Positions 48,036 through 59,729 are shown, counted from the stretch's first letter. The stretch is DNA of 64,000 nucleotides from Bettongia penicillata ogilbyi (GCA_023548195.1 JAJHZJ010000041.1:1860001-1924000), one strand, 5' to 3'. The notes: a model not told the origin generated them from the sequence alone. Program-made: numbers and translations.

Positions 48036-49050
48036 TACATAGACAGAGGCACAGGGTGAGCTGAATATGAAGGGAGAATACCTAAAAAATAAAATTTACT
48101 GTTGAATGGAATGTACTAGGAGTAAGAGAAAGTTAGAGGTATAATGTAGCAAATCATCTCACATAAAAGAGGGAAGAAAGAACTTTTAAAATGGAGGGGA
48201 AGAGCAGGGACATGAAAGAAAATGAGTGAGCCTTACTCTCATGGGATTTGGCTTAAGGTGGGAATAACACACATTCAATTGGATATAAAAATCTATTTTC
48301 CTCTGCAGAAAGGCAAGGGGGAAGGGGATAGGAGAGAGAAGATCATAGATAGGACAGCAAATTAGGGAAAGGGATAATCAGAAGCAAACACTATTGTGAC
48401 AGGACAGGTCAAGGGAAAGAATAGAATAAATGGAGGGTAGGATAGGACAGAGGGAAAAGTGGTTAGTCTTTTAGAACATTACTATTATGGAAGTGCTTTG
48501 CAGTGTTACACATATATAACGTATACTGAATTGCTTGCTTTCCCCATAAAAGTGGGTGGGGAGGGAGGAGAGAATATAGAACTCAAAGCTTTAATAATGA
48601 ATGTTAAAAATTGTTTTAGCATGCAAATAGAAACTAAGATATACAGGCAATGGAATATAGAAATCCATTTTGCCCTACAGGAAAACAGAGGGAAAGGGGG
48701 ATGGAAGAAGGGCGGGAAATAGAAGGAAGGACAGATTGGAGGAAGGCATGGATGGTGTATATGCTGTCCTGGGGTGGGGGATGGGGAGACACAGAAAGAA
48801 AATTTTGAATTCAAATTCTTGTGGAAGTGAATGTTGAAAAGTGAAAATAAATTATTTATTTTAAAAAAAAGAACTACAAAAATTATCCCATTTTTTCCTC
48901 ACAACAACCCTGGGAAGCAAGTGCTATTATTGGCAGACAAAGGCTGTGACCGCCATAGTCACACAGCTAGTAATTACAGACTGAATTTCAACTCAGATCT
49001 TTCTGAGCACAGTATGTGCTCCACATACTGTGACACCTAGCTGCCCAAAT

Positions 49051-49389
49051 AAAAGGACTGTAGTGTGAAGGGTGAAGAGAATACATCAGTGTAAAAAGGA
49101 GAAGAAGGGGTTTTCATCATTGACCTGTGCAAAAAGAAAATTTTTCAAATACAAAGGCGGACTGGGAAGGCAAGGGATGGAGACAGGGAAAAGAGGGCAT
49201 TAAGAGGGTATCAAATGAACTTCAGTCTTATCTGAAAAAGAAAAGGCAGGCACTCAGTCTTTCCCCCTCTGCCCTAAAAGGCAGAGATAGGGAATATGGG
49301 GTTAAGAAGGAAGACAATACTAGGGAAGAAATATTCTCAAGGAAAACAAAGCTCCTGATCTTCAAGGGGGGGATTAAAAGAAAAAAACA
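49051..49389. other. Purine-rich sequence of unknown origin
   Basis: An 88-codon lysine-rich open frame (49,127-49,393) lies here. Its composition explains it (A/G-rich DNA). No family was recognised. Confidence 0.4.
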
Positions 49390-50100
49390 ATGAACTGGAA
49401 ACTAGGAAAGTACACATCAACTTAGGAATGCTAAATAAACTACGGTATTATTAATGTAAGGGAATATTATTACACCATAATAAATGACAAGAAAGACTAT
49501 TATAAAGAATTCTGGAAAGCATCAACTGATACAAAGAAAAATAAGTTGAAAAAGGCAAACAATGTATGCACTGTCAACTCTTATCATAACAATGACCAAT
49601 CACATCTCCAAAGGATATAGGAAGAATGCTAGCCACCTCCTACAGAGAGGGGATAGACTCAAGGTACTGGTAGATGTATGTGTATGTGTAGATAGGTATA
49701 TACACACATATGTGTGTATATACATACATATGTATATATACACATACATATCTATATTTTGTTGTATATGACTGCTGTGTGAATTTGTTTTTCATGGTTA
49801 TATTTATTTGCTACAAAATATTTCTTCATTTGCTTTTAATTGATAAAGAGGGATAGTAAGGAGATGAGGGTGGAAATAATCATCTACACCACCCCAAGTG
49901 GTGAAAAAGTTACTGAAATATTTTCTGAATGTAGAAGAAACAGCATAGCTTTGAAAGAAATGTGTTGAATTTATTATATATTAGCCAGGATAGAGATTCA
50001 TGGTTTCACATACAATTTTTGTATTCTCCTTTGTAAACAGAAATACTTGTGAATTTCTTTTGTGAATAAGAATAAAAAATAAAATTAATTTTAAAAAAAC
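49390..50100 (+). mobile_element. Decayed L1 3' end with an internal TATG/CATA tract
   Basis: Broken frames give REYYYTIINDKKDYYKEFWK, which aligns to the L1 ORF2 end (an EYYCAIRNDEQ...FRKTWK-type block). A 3' UTR follows with a simple tract at 49,675-49,760 and ends GAATAAAAAATAAAATTAAT then an A-run. Confidence 0.55.
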
Positions 50101-50214
50101 TTCTCCAAAAATTTTAATGATAGATTTATCATAAAGTACAGCTCTTCTCAGTGGCCTGGCTTCAGAAACAGCAGAAAGTATATAATTATTTCTATCTATT
50201 TCAGTGATTTCTCA

Positions 50215-50395
50215 TTCTTATCTTAATTCCGTAACTCAGTTTCCTAAAGACCAGCTCTTGCTTCTTTTCTCCCTATATTCACCCTCATGGAAGTCTCCTT
50301 CTCTTCTATGTCTTTAACTCTATGATGAAGATACTCAAATCTCTATCTCTAGCCCTGATCTCTCTTCTGAACTCCAAAACCACACTCTTTTTTTT
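50215..50395 (+). mobile_element. L2 LINE fragment
   Basis: ATGAAGATACTCAAATCTCT, then CTAGCCCTGATCTCTCTTCT and GAACTCCAAAACCACA, follows L2 just past the reverse transcriptase active site. Confidence 0.5.
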
Positions 50396-50959
50396 AACGT
50401 GACTGGAATTTTAAAAAATTTTTATATTTTATCCTTAAACACCACTACATTCTTCCTCTCATTTCCCCAAATAGTCTTCTCTTTTAACTGTAAAGTACAG
50501 CTAAACCAACACACTGATCCTTTCTGATAACGTCCTTTGTTTCTCATTTGTTATTTACCACCTCTCTACTGAGAGGAGGAGAATAATGTTGCATTGTCAG
50601 TCTTTTGAATACCAGACTGATCAATATACTGACTTGAATTCTGATGTCTTTTAGTGTTGGCTTTGTTTACCTCACTGTGGTCATGTTATACAAGTTCCTC
50701 TTGCAAACTCACACTTCCATCAGTATATGTAACATACACTTCAAATTCAGTGTAGCTAAAATTTAACTTATAATCTTTTACCTTAAAAATAATTCTACTT
50801 GTGATCTACTAATTGTGTCTGTGGTAACACTATTCAAAGAGATACCAAGTTCAAACCACTGTATGATCAATGATTCCTACTGGTCCCTCTTCTATCATAT
50901 GAGAAAAGATGCCAGGTTCCACTGATCTCACCTTCTCCTAGCAACAGCAAGCAGCAGCA
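50396..50959. other. Intron sequence with no recognised feature
   Basis: No exon. Parts (50,480-50,760) may be a decayed LINE 3' UTR but nothing specific could be aligned. Confidence 0.4.
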
Positions 50960-51140
50960 TAGTAGTAATTATTGGCATTAATACAACACTTTAAGGTTTA
51001 AAACAAAATTAACAAATATTATGTCACCCAACTCCCAATAGTCCTTTAATGAAGGTACTACAAGTATTCTTCCCAATTATCAGAGGAGGAAACAGGCTTA
51101 GAAAGGAGAAATGAGAAGTGAACTAAATAGTCTAGCACTT
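50960..51140 (-). mobile_element. MIR SINE fragment (antisense)
   Basis: TAGTAATTATTGGCATTAAT, AACAAATATTATGTCACCCA and AGGAGGAAACAGGCTTAGAA follow the reversed MIR. Confidence 0.5.
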
Positions 51141-51319
51141 GTTACATTTGAGAATATAAACTCTAAGAAGAAAATTTTCCTATTCGACAAACTTCTGGGA
51201 AAACTAGAAAGCTTTATATCATGTACTACAATACAGACATATGACCTGACTGTTAAAGCTTAAAAAATTAGATGACAATGAGACCAAGTATCTTTGTCAG
51301 CTATAACTAAGAGTTCTTA

Positions 51320-52060
51320 ACCAATAGATAATTTCAATTCCATAAAATTGAAGAGTTTTTGTGCAAAAATAATCATGCATCAAATAGCTCTGATAATACT
51401 CTAATATCCAAAATATATAAGAAATAAACATAAATATATAAGATCAAGAACTATTTCTCAGTGGATAATTGGATAAAGGATACAGAGTGTCAAAAGAAGA
51501 ATTACAAACTGTTACTATAATTGCTCTGCATCATTGATAATAGCAGAAATTCAAATTATAAATAACTCTGAGGTTTCACTTCCCAATCAGCAAAATGGCA
51601 AAGACAACAAAAGATGGAAAGAGTCAAAAACGGAAAGGGGTACAGAAAGAAAAGCACATTAACACCCCGTTGGTAGAGCTGTGAATTGGCCCAATCTTTC
51701 TTAAAAGCAACTTGGAATTATGCTACGAAGGTGAAAAAATAGCCATATCCATTGGCCTCTAGTGGCCAAGTGTATTAATAACAAAAAATAATGTTTTTTT
51801 AAGTTCCAAATAGCAACACTTCTTATTAAAGAAAAGAGCTGCAATAAGACATTGATTAAGCAATGACTAAATAAAATATGGCACATGCCAAGTGATGGAA
51901 TGTTAGAAACAAAGGATTTTGAGAAGAATAGAGATATTTACATGAATTGATGCAGAATGAAATAGGCAGAAAACTATATTCAATGATAATATACAGAAAA
52001 AAACAACAACAAAAAGAAAATTAAACTTCTCTACAGAAGTATGGAGGTGGGGTCACTTTG
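51320..52060 (+). mobile_element. L1 ORF2 C-terminal region, decayed
   Basis: The order of text follows L1 ORF2: TTGAAGAGTTTTTGTGCAAA, a SNIQNIxK-type stretch at about 51,400, CAGAAATTCAAATTATAAAT (the IREMQIKTT block), GGTAGAGCTGTGAATTGGCC (the GTLLHCWW block) and CATGAATTGATGCAGAATGA (the DLHELMQSE block). Stops throughout. It ends without a clear tail near 52,060. Confidence 0.65.
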
Positions 52061-52235
52061 TTTTTAGATCGAAGATCCATGATCATTGGGGACTATGAGT
52101 GGAACACTGCTTATACTTTCAGAATCAATACATTGGTTTATTAAATACCTTTTCCCCGCTTTTGTCTTTTCAAACCTTGTTTTAAAGAATGACTAAATAG
52201 GCAGGGGGTGAGAAAGGGATATATGGGGAAATGAA

Positions 52236-52370
52236 GATAATATATAAGAATAATATAAGATAATATATAATACATAATATTATATATTTATTTATATATA
52301 ATAAAATATAAGATAAGATAATATATAAGAAGATAATACATAAAACAAGATAATATATAAAACATGCATC
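52236..52370. repeat. AT-rich simple sequence
   Basis: Repeated ATATAAGATA and ATAATATATAA words over about 130 bases. Confidence 0.85.
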
Positions 52371-52718
52371 AATAAATTTCTGAAATAAAAGTAATATTTA
52401 TCTAAGGAAGTTCATGAACCAGTACAGGTTGTAAATGGAGATCAAAGCTCTTATGCTAACAAGAGTGAGATTTAGCTGAAGAGCGGCCCCCTGTACTACT
52501 AGCCTCAGTAAGATATCACAACCCAGTGTTTTAAAAAGGAGGGCAGGGGGAGAAATGATGGTTTCAAAGATATATGAAAAGACATACAAATTGAGGCAGG
52601 GATAAGAGAACAATATATACAATTATTAAAAGACAAACAACTTTGAAAGACTTAAGGACTCTGATCAATACAATGACCTACCAAAATTCTAGGGGCCCAT
52701 AATGAAGCATGATATCAC

Positions 52719-53164
52719 GGTAATGATAAAGAAATTTGAATAACTTCCTTGCCCTTTAACAGGCCCTTTGTGACCTGCTTTGAGCTCTGGCCCAGCCCAC
52801 AGCCTGAGTCACATGAAGCCCACAGTGGGAGAAGCATGTCAAACAGGTGGAGCAGGAGGGGCAGGGCTGAGAGAGAGTAAGGCAGAACTGAGGCAGAGCA
52901 GCTAGTATGAGGCAGAGAAGGTGAAATTTTGCCTAAGGGAGCTTGTTTGTGGAGAGGCCTAACAAAGGGAAGGCTTGGTGATGGTAGTGCTCCCTATACT
53001 GATAATATGTACAAACTTCTTTATTACCATGGTGGAACTGGCTTTCTGGTATCTAAATAAACATTTTGGTTTCATCTTTGAGAGAGTTTATGTTTCATGA
53101 ATTTACCCTGGAAATACACATGCACATCCATAGCAACTGCTGTGGATATCACATTGGCATTACA
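52719..53164 (+). repeat. 5' LTR
   Basis: It aligns throughout with 54,621-55,040. Shared words are GTGACCTGCTTTGAGCT, TTTTGCCTAAGGGAGCTTGT and GGTGCTCCCT. AATAAA at 53,056-53,061 is the likely polyadenylation signal. It ends TTACA. The terminal TG at the 5' side has become GG. Confidence 0.85.
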
Positions 53165-54620
53165 GATGGAGATGAGGATGGGATTGTGAAATATAAAACC
53201 TCTAACTTGGAGAAAGCAAGACTGTAGGGAAGGAAACCCATATCCTGGATGGGAGGATTTATCCTATTCCTCCCTGGTGAGAGAATGAGTTAAAAATATA
53301 AGACTTGGTGAAAACTGGGAACTAAGGCTACAGAAGGGAGAACCCAGAGATTTAGAAAGATGTTTGCAAGGAATACTAACAGAATCAGGGAAAGAAATGG
53401 CAGGATTATGTAGAAGAGGATGGGAATAGTTAACAATCATCATATTATAGGTAAAAGTACAGACAAATTGCTGGAGGAAAAAGTTCAGCTGAAAATGGAG
53501 TTAGTTGATGTGCAGGAGAAGCTTTTTATGCTACAATATCCAAACTTTCCTTTAGAAGAGCAAGCTAAAAAGTACAATAAATGTACAATAACCTTTTAGG
53601 GATTACCATATTCAAGAAGGTAACAATGGAACTAATCTGTAAGTCTGAGCTGCTGAGGGATGCCATAAGCAGTATCCCAGTGACTCTATGTGGCCTAGTG
53701 GAGATAGTGGAGATAGACCCTACATACTTCTGGTATTCACTTAGAGACCATATGAGAAAGTTAAACGAAGAGGTAACAGAAACTGTAATAACTGTCAGAG
53801 ATACTGACACTTTTCATAACACTCACTTAACAGTTCCTCATAGAAATTAGAATACTGAGGACCTTTCCTCCTGCTTAAAAGCACCTAATTCTGATGTTAT
53901 TAACTGAGGAAATAGGGCAACCTCCTTCAGAGGTGCCAGATAAGATTTCACAGTTAGGTGACTTAGGGGAATGGCGAAAAGATAAATTTCCTCAAGAAAG
54001 AAGAGCAAATAGTCAGGGGATTCAAAGTCAGGATAGATTAACAAGGGAAGAATTGTTTACTGCTTTATTAAGAGCTATATTTATGCTGCTTCTGGTTATT
54101 GTCTCCTTATTCTTTTTAGCCTTTGTTTAACCTGTTTGTTAGACTTGTCTTCTTCAGGCTTAGTCTTAGTGCCCTCCACTTGTAGATGACTGACTGCTTA
54201 AGCTGGATGTCATCCTCTGTCCAAGAAAGACTATATCATCCCTGGACCTGGCACTGACCAACCTCCGGATATCGACTATGATACATCATCCCTAGACCAG
54301 ATATCAACCAAGCTCTGGATACTGGCTAAAGAACTCACCCCTTGAATGGGACCTCTCAAAGCAGGGACAGCTCTACATCCAATCTCAGCAGAAAGTAGTT
54401 ACAGAAGAGACCTTTGCCCCTTACCCCAAGGGATTTGGGGTCCCATTTGTTTCAGTAGGGAATGATGGCATGCTTGTACTCAAGCCCCTATCCTAAGACA
54501 TTGTTTTATGTGTTTTATTTTGTATTATCCCTGTTATATTGTTTTGAAGTTATGTTGATATCAGTAACCCCCAAAGTCCCACTGACCTTTCAATGGACAT
54601 GAAAAGACCTTGGGGCTGAA
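53165..54620 (+). pseudogene. Interior of the LTR element, broken gag-like remnants only
   Basis: Just inside the 5' LTR (about 53,166-53,185) a TGG... stretch ending TGGGATTG could be a decayed tRNA primer-binding site (tRNA-Leu type is possible but not certain). A coiled-coil-like segment lies near 53,460-53,570. Two open frames follow at 53,581-53,850 (89 codons) and 53,894-54,130 (78 codons, ending in a run of hydrophobic residues). No retroviral enzyme motif was seen. The frames are interrupted and look non-functional. The identity as gag is a guess from position. Confidence 0.45.
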
Positions 54621-55040
54621 TGTAATGGTAAGGGAATTTGAAGATCTCCCCTGACCCTTAATAGATCCATGTGACCTGCTTTGAGCTTTGGTCCAGCCCA
54701 CAGTTTAGTCACAAGAAGCCCATAGTAGAGCTGAGAGACAGTGAGGCAGAGATGAAAGAGAGCAAGCAGAGCAAAGCAGCTAGAGTAACAGGGAGTGATT
54801 TTGCCTAAGGGAGCTTGTTTGTGGGGAGGTCTAATGGAGGGAAGGCTTAGGGAATGGTGGTGCTCCCTGCATTGATAATGTGTATAGATTTCTTTATTAT
54901 TACAATAGATTTGATTTTCTGGTGTTTGAATAAATGTCTTGATTTTGGCTCTGAGGAAGAAAGGTTATATTTTGCGAATTTATCCTGAAAATATGCATGC
55001 ATATCTATAGTGACTGCTGGGATATCGTATTGGTGTTACA
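54621..55040 (+). repeat. 3' LTR
   Basis: Begins TGTAATGG and ends GTTACA, with AATAAA at 54,929-54,934. About 26 bases shorter than the 5' LTR, mostly from gaps in the first third. Confidence 0.85.
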
Positions 55041-55044
55041 GTCA

Positions 55045-55255
55045 CGTAAAATGGCCAGGGTCCCACACTGCATCCTGGGCCATCTCTAGTCATCCTGATA
55101 ACTATCAGGCCACTGCAGCCAGATGGCTCCGGAGGAGAAAGTGAAGCTGGCAACCTTGCACAGACCTCTCTCATTCAAATCAAAGTCTACATTGCAAGTC
55201 ATGTCATCATCATAATGTCATGGTTCCCTTCAAAAACAAAGGACAAACACAACAA
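55045..55255 (+). mobile_element. SINE-like 3' part of the 540-bp repeat family
   Basis: CATCCTGGGCCATCTCTAGT, CAGATGGCTCCGGAGGAGAA, GTGAAGCTGGCAACCTTGCA and AACAAAGGACAAACACAAC match the last 200 bases of the repeats at 7,757-7,945 and 37,741-37,930 (reverse). It starts within or directly after the 3' LTR duplication. Confidence 0.65.
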
Positions 55256-55344
55256 TCATATATTCTAAAAAAGAGGTGATGTACTCAGGGGTGCATATTG
55301 ATGCATATTTTTTTAACACTGCCAAAGAAGAAATTTATTTTATT

Positions 55345-55870
55345 TAACTATGAATATTCATTATATTCCTACTCAATTTCTAACCTTAAAATACAGGAAT
55401 TCCATTGTTAATGTTGAAGCTCCTTCAAACATTCTAGCTTTCTACTTCCTTAATCTCTTCAAATGTTATAACCTACCTACTGTTCCACTAAACTCAGCCA
55501 TGCACAAAGATGGTGATACTGTGGATCTCACTATTACTCAAAAATGTACTAGTTTCAGCTAAGGAACTCTTCTAGCTGACCATAACTTCCTATCAATCTC
55601 TTTGTATGCCTAAACCTATTTTTCACCCTCATCACAATTCCTAATCCTTCCATTTTCTCAGTAAGTATATAATCCCTATACTGGCTTTACCTTCTTCCCT
55701 TTTCCTGTCTTAACCTATAGTAAACTATTTCAACTCAGCACTATACTCGGCTCTCAAATTCCTTTCTTCCTTGTTCTTTTACCATCACATATCATCTCTT
55801 GCCAAACTGCCAACCTTTATGGCATTTACAATTCATTCTCATCTGCTCCTACTCATATGCTCCTGAAAAA
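55345..55870 (+). mobile_element. L2 LINE fragment (endonuclease end and linker)
   Basis: ATGGTGATACTGTGGATCTC, AGCTGACCATAACTTCCTAT and TTCAACTCAGCACTATACTC follow the L2 order from the SDHN-like endonuclease end to the linker. Degenerate. Confidence 0.6.
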
Positions 55871-56234
55871 ACCTGGGGGAGATAAGATAATCAATCCAAT
55901 TGTGTAAACGATAAACGTATATGCTATTTAACTCTGACCAAACTTTTACTGCAGAGTAAGGTAAAAAAAAATTTAAACTATATTAATACCACCATTCTAA
56001 GAGAGAACTATGGGGATAAGAACCTAGATATGAAGGCATACATGGCTTCATACTCATACATACTTATACACATACGTAGATGTTTTAATATCTGCTCTCA
56101 AGTTGTACTTTTTGTGTAAAGACAGACATGGAACAAACTATATCTTTATAGTGTCATGGTTTAACAAAGATCTTCACAGAATCCCCTGATGGGGAAAAGG
56201 GGCAAGGTTATTAGGGTATGGGTAAATGCCATGA

Positions 56235-56335
56235 AAGACAAGTTGTGACCAAACTAAAAAGGATTGTAAAACCTAGGCAAAAGAGTTTATATTTAAATTA
56301 AACAGAAATTAGTAATCACTGGAATTTTACAGAGA
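56235..56335 (-). mobile_element. Short antisense L2 scrap
   Basis: GATTGTAAAACCTAGGCAAA and GAGTTTATATTTAAATTAAA resemble the reversed L2 stretch also seen at 15,490-15,540. Weak. Confidence 0.35.
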
Positions 56336-56622
56336 AAGGGAAGAATGGGGAGGTTAGGGAGAGCATGTTCACCTTACTCTCACTGGAACTGGCTCAAAGA
56401 AGGAATAGCATGCACATTCAGTTGGGTATAGAAATCTATCTTACCATATAGGAAATCAGAGGAGAACAGGGATAAGAGAAAGGAGAAAGGGAGAAGAAAG
56501 GCCTGATAGAAGAGAGGGCAGATTGAGGAAAGTAAAAATCAGAAGCAAAATATGGACATGGTGAAAGGAGAAACAGAGTAGGATGAACAGGGGGGAAATA
56601 GGATGGAGAGAAATTCATCAAA
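56336..56622 (+). mobile_element. HAL1/L1 purine-rich 3' UTR fragment
   Basis: CTTACTCTCACTGGAACTGG, GAAGGAATAGCATGCACATT and GGTATAGAAATCTATCTTAC match the 3' UTRs of HAL1 B (about 7,090-7,160) and F (48,230-48,300). It lacks ORF1 and the tail, and is followed at once by an L1 ORF2 end. Confidence 0.7.
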
Positions 56623-57545
56623 GCTATCTACAGTCATATGAAAAAATATTCTAAATCACTAATGATTAGAGAAATGCAAATTAAAACAACTCTGAGCTAC
56701 CACCCCATTCCTATTAGATTGGCTAATATGATAGAAAAGGAAAATGACAAATGTTGGAGGGGATGCAGGAAAATTGAGACACTACTGCACTATTCGTAAA
56801 ACAGTATACCAATTCAACCATTCTGTAGAGCAATTTAGAACTATGCCCAAAGGACTATAAAATTATGCATACCTTTGATCAAGTAATACAACCGCTAGGT
56901 CTATATTCCAGAGATTTTTTTAAAAAAGGAAAAGGACCTACATGTACAAAAATATTCATAGTAAGCTTTTTTTAGTGGTGGCAAAACATTGGAAATTGAG
57001 AGGACATCCATCAACTGGGGAACAGCTGAACAAGTTTTTGTATATGATTGTGATGAAATACTATTGTGCTAAAGTAAATGATAAGCAGGATGCTCTCAGA
57101 AAAACCTGGAAAAACTTACATGTACTGATTCAAAGTGAAATGAACAGAAGCAGAAGAACACTGTACACAGTAACTGATAAATTCTATGATGATCAACTGA
57201 ATGACAGCTATTCTCAGCTATACAATGATCCAAGACAAATCTGAAGGATGTATAATAAAAAATGCTATCCATATCTAGAGAAAGAACTGATGCAGTCTAA
57301 ATGCAGATCAAAGCATACCTTTGCTTTATTTTCCTTGGGTTTTTTTTGTCTGTGTGACTAATATGGAAATGTTTTGCATGACTGCACATGTACAATCTTT
57401 ATCAAATTGCTTGCCTTCTCAATGAAGGGAAGTGGGACAGGAGAGGATTTAGAACTCAATTTTTAAAAAGTGAATGTTAAACATTGTTTTTACACAATTG
57501 GGAAAAATAAAATATTAAATTCATGAGGAAAAAATAAATAAATAA
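56623..57545 (+). mobile_element. L1 ORF2 C-terminus and 3' UTR (best-preserved L1 end here)
   Basis: Broken frames show IREMQIKTTLSYHPIPIRLA, then KCWRGCRKIETLLHYS, the conserved cysteine-containing motif of L1 ORF2. An open frame 56,942-57,244 follows with MYKNIHSKLFLVVAKHWKLR and MKYYCAKVNDKQ. The 3' UTR ends in GAGGAAAAAATAAATAAATA. It confirms that the shorter ends at 1,067, 9,645, 14,455, 49,390 and 51,320 are L1. Confidence 0.85.
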
Positions 57546-58114
57546 AGGGGTTGAGTCAGATTAAAAAAAAGTTTTGAGATCACTGCTATAAGTGAGCTAA
57601 GTAACCTTGAATCCATAATCTCAGAGATGTGGATGTTCCCTCAGTGACAGAGACTTCAAGCTTCTATACCTCATTCTATTATTCTTGTGCATCTTCTTCC
57701 ATGAATTCTCCACAAAAGTGCTATCCCAATGAACTACAACTCATTCTCATTTAACATTTCATGAGTATAAATGCAGCACTCAGAGTATTCATCTGTTTTC
57801 TCTTTGTTCTTGTAATTCTTGTTCTTCTCTAATTCTTTTCCAATCATACATTTCCTAGATTTTTTTTTACATCACTCTGTTCCTTATTAGTAAAATGCTA
57901 CATCCTACTTAGCTAAACTATTAACTTCCTAAATACTAAGTCTAGAAATACTTAAAATTATTTGGATGCTTCTGAATTGCTTATTAAACTATGACTGTGA
58001 TTCATTTCTTATTGTCTGGTCTTCAGTTTCCATGACTCTTACTAGTATGTGTAAAAGGATGTTTCCTCCTTAGAATTTGTAACTGCAAGAAGGCATTGTG
58101 CTACATGTCAACTA
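57546..58114. other. Unique intron sequence
   Basis: No exon or clear repeat recognised. Confidence 0.5.
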
Positions 58115-58384
58115 TACAGAAACAGAAGTTATATTTTGATGAGAAGAAAAGGCAATAGCAAGCAGGAGAATCTGTAAAAATTTTGTGTAAAAGGTGGGTC
58201 TTGAGTTGGGCCTTGAAAGAAGATAAAGATTCCAAGAGGTAGAAGCGAAGGGGAAGTGCATTCCAAACTGTGCCAAAGGCATGGAAGCAAGAAATAGAAT
58301 AACAGGTTTGTCAGACTGAAGCAGGATTAAGTATGGCTGAAATACAGAGTACTGAAAGGGAAAGAGGGCAGCTAAGGGGAGCAA
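58115..58384 (-). mobile_element. Antisense L2 3'-end fragment
   Basis: AAAGGTGGGTCTTGAGTTGG, AAGTGCATTCCAAACTGTGC and CAAAGGCATGGAAGCAAGAA follow a reversed L2 3' UTR-type pattern. Confidence 0.5.
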
Positions 58385-58605
58385 TGAGTGCATAGGGCAC
58401 CAGAACTGGAGTTAGGAAGACTCACCTTCATGGGTTCAAATCTGACCTCAGACATTTACTAGCTGCGTGGTCCTAAGCAAGTCACTGCACCCTTGCATTT
58501 CAAATGACTTAACCCCTGTTGCCTCGTCTGTACAATGAGCAAGAGAAATAAATGACAAATTACTCCAATATCTTTGCCAAGAAAGACTCAAATAGATTTT
58601 AGAGT
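58385..58605 (+). mobile_element. MAR1-type CORE-SINE
   Basis: GAGTTAGGAAGACTCACCTT, AATCTGACCTCAGACATTTA, CTAGCTGCGTGGTCCTAAGC and AATATCTTTGCCAAGAAAGA follow MAR1. An extra GCATTTCAAATGACTTAACC stretch suggests a small internal duplication. Confidence 0.8.
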
Positions 58606-58639
58606 ATACTCAATTCTCAACATTCCTACAGAAAATAGC

Positions 58640-58960
58640 GCCAAAGTTAAAAACAGGAATGTTGATACGTTGAACCTATAAGAAATAGGGGGTTAGGTTC
58701 CTGCAACTATAATCTTTCACTAAAGATTGCAGAAAATATGTTTTTCTACATACAATTCTTTATAACAAAACACTAATTCTGACAATATGCACTTTTCCTA
58801 ACACAGCAACCATGGAATAACCCATGAAATGCAAGGGAAAGCAGAGGCAGTATTGGACAGTACTGGGAGAACCAAAGGCAGTCATGTCAGAAGAACCCAG
58901 AAGTGAAAAAAGGAAAGGGGGAACCTGCCATTTCTAATCTCCCTTTCAGCTGCATAGTTG
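58640..58960. mobile_element. Possible DNA-transposon fragment (Tigger-like), tentative
   Basis: GGGGGTTAGGTTCCTGCAAC and the following text loosely resemble a pogo/Tigger end. No terminal inverted repeats or TA duplication could be confirmed. Confidence 0.25.
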
Positions 58961-59304
58961 AACTGTTCCCAAATGTAAGGAGGTAGGAATCTCAATGCAC
59001 TGTGCAGAGGGCAAGGGTGACCATCATCTCATTTATCCACCATTTAACCACTTTTCCATTTTTTTCAATTTCCTCATCACACACATTGAGAGGTTACTTT
59101 TGCACTTTCTGGAGCAGATCACAAATGTTTCTAAAAATACTTTCCTTCTTTTTGTGAATATAAACAGGCTCATTGTGCCTCTCATTTTTTTCTCCAGTGC
59201 ATATAACCACAAATGCTTGGGGCTGCCAATATGAAAGGGAAAATAAGATTACTATAATATCATGAGAATGCTTGAAGTCGAGAAGATTGAACTCAGAAAT
59301 GCTG

Positions 59305-59605
59305 AGGATTGATTGTTATCTATTTTACCCCAGAGGCAACAGTGAGCTAGCAAAATTTTGTTAACAAGAGGGCACAGTCAGGTCTATATGTAAGGGAAAT
59401 TATTTTGGCAGATTTATGCACTGAAAAAGGGAGAAACTAGAAGGGAGGAACCCAAATAAAAAATAGTCCAGGCAGAGTATTAAAAAGGAGATAGATAAAT
59501 ATGCTATTAAAGCAGAACTGACAAGACTCAGCAAGTGACACTTCAAATCTGTGTAACTATAAGAATGATGGTGCCCACAACATAAATAGAGAGGTTAACA
59601 CTGAA
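59305..59605 (-). mobile_element. Antisense L2 LINE fragment
   Basis: CAGAGGCAACAGTGAGCTAG, GGGCACAGTCAGGTCTATAT and ACAAGACTCAGCAAGTGACA follow the same reversed L2 layout as 21,228-21,740 but more diverged. Confidence 0.45.
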
Positions 59606-59729
59606 TTGAAGTCAAAGAGAAGCTTATAATTTAAAACATAATTAGTGAGGATAAAAATTACAAATAATAAAATTTCCAATTTACTTTTTTGCCCCCAGAT
59701 CTGCCAGGCATGGAGATTCAGCAATGAGT

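Larger units (their letters stand above)
45875..48870 (+). mobile_element. HAL1 copy F (full-length, older)
   Basis: Starts AGGGGCAGAGCCAAGATGGC. It has a GC-richer 5' region (46,040-46,600), an ORF1 region (about 46,840-47,780), a TG/ATAC simple tract (47,908-48,035), a purine-rich 3' UTR and an ATAAATTATTTATTTTAAAA tail. GAACT occurs on both flanks (45,868-45,872 and 48,871-48,875) as a short, eroded duplication inside the split MIR. No ORF2 is present. Confidence 0.83.
45825..49050 (-). mobile_element. MIR SINE (antisense), split by HAL1 F
   Basis: Left piece 45,825-45,874 (TTTATTAAGAGCCTTTTATA, CAGACACCATACATATTATG) and right piece 48,871-49,050 (TCCTCACAACAACCCTGGGA, CATAGTCACACAGCTAGTAA, GACACCTAGCTGCCC) make one reversed MIR across the HAL1 F insertion. 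Confidence 0.75.
52719..55040 (+). mobile_element. Short two-LTR endogenous retrovirus-like element (non-autonomous)
   Basis: Two direct repeats (52,719-53,164 and 54,621-55,040) flank only 1,456 bases of interior. The interior has no recognisable protease, reverse transcriptase, RNase H, integrase or envelope. Flanks are ATCAC (52,714-52,718) and GTCAC (55,041-55,045), a 5-bp duplication with one mismatch. Short LTRs, a 5-bp duplication and a pol-less interior suit an ERVL/MaLR-like (class III) element, but this is inference. It is sense to the plus strand and antisense to MNAT1. The LTRs differ visibly from each other, so the insertion is old. Confidence 0.75.

Noticed and set aside
49127..49393. 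88-codon lysine-rich frame
   Set aside because: A/G-rich DNA with no homologous neighbour, no splice sites and no family resemblance.
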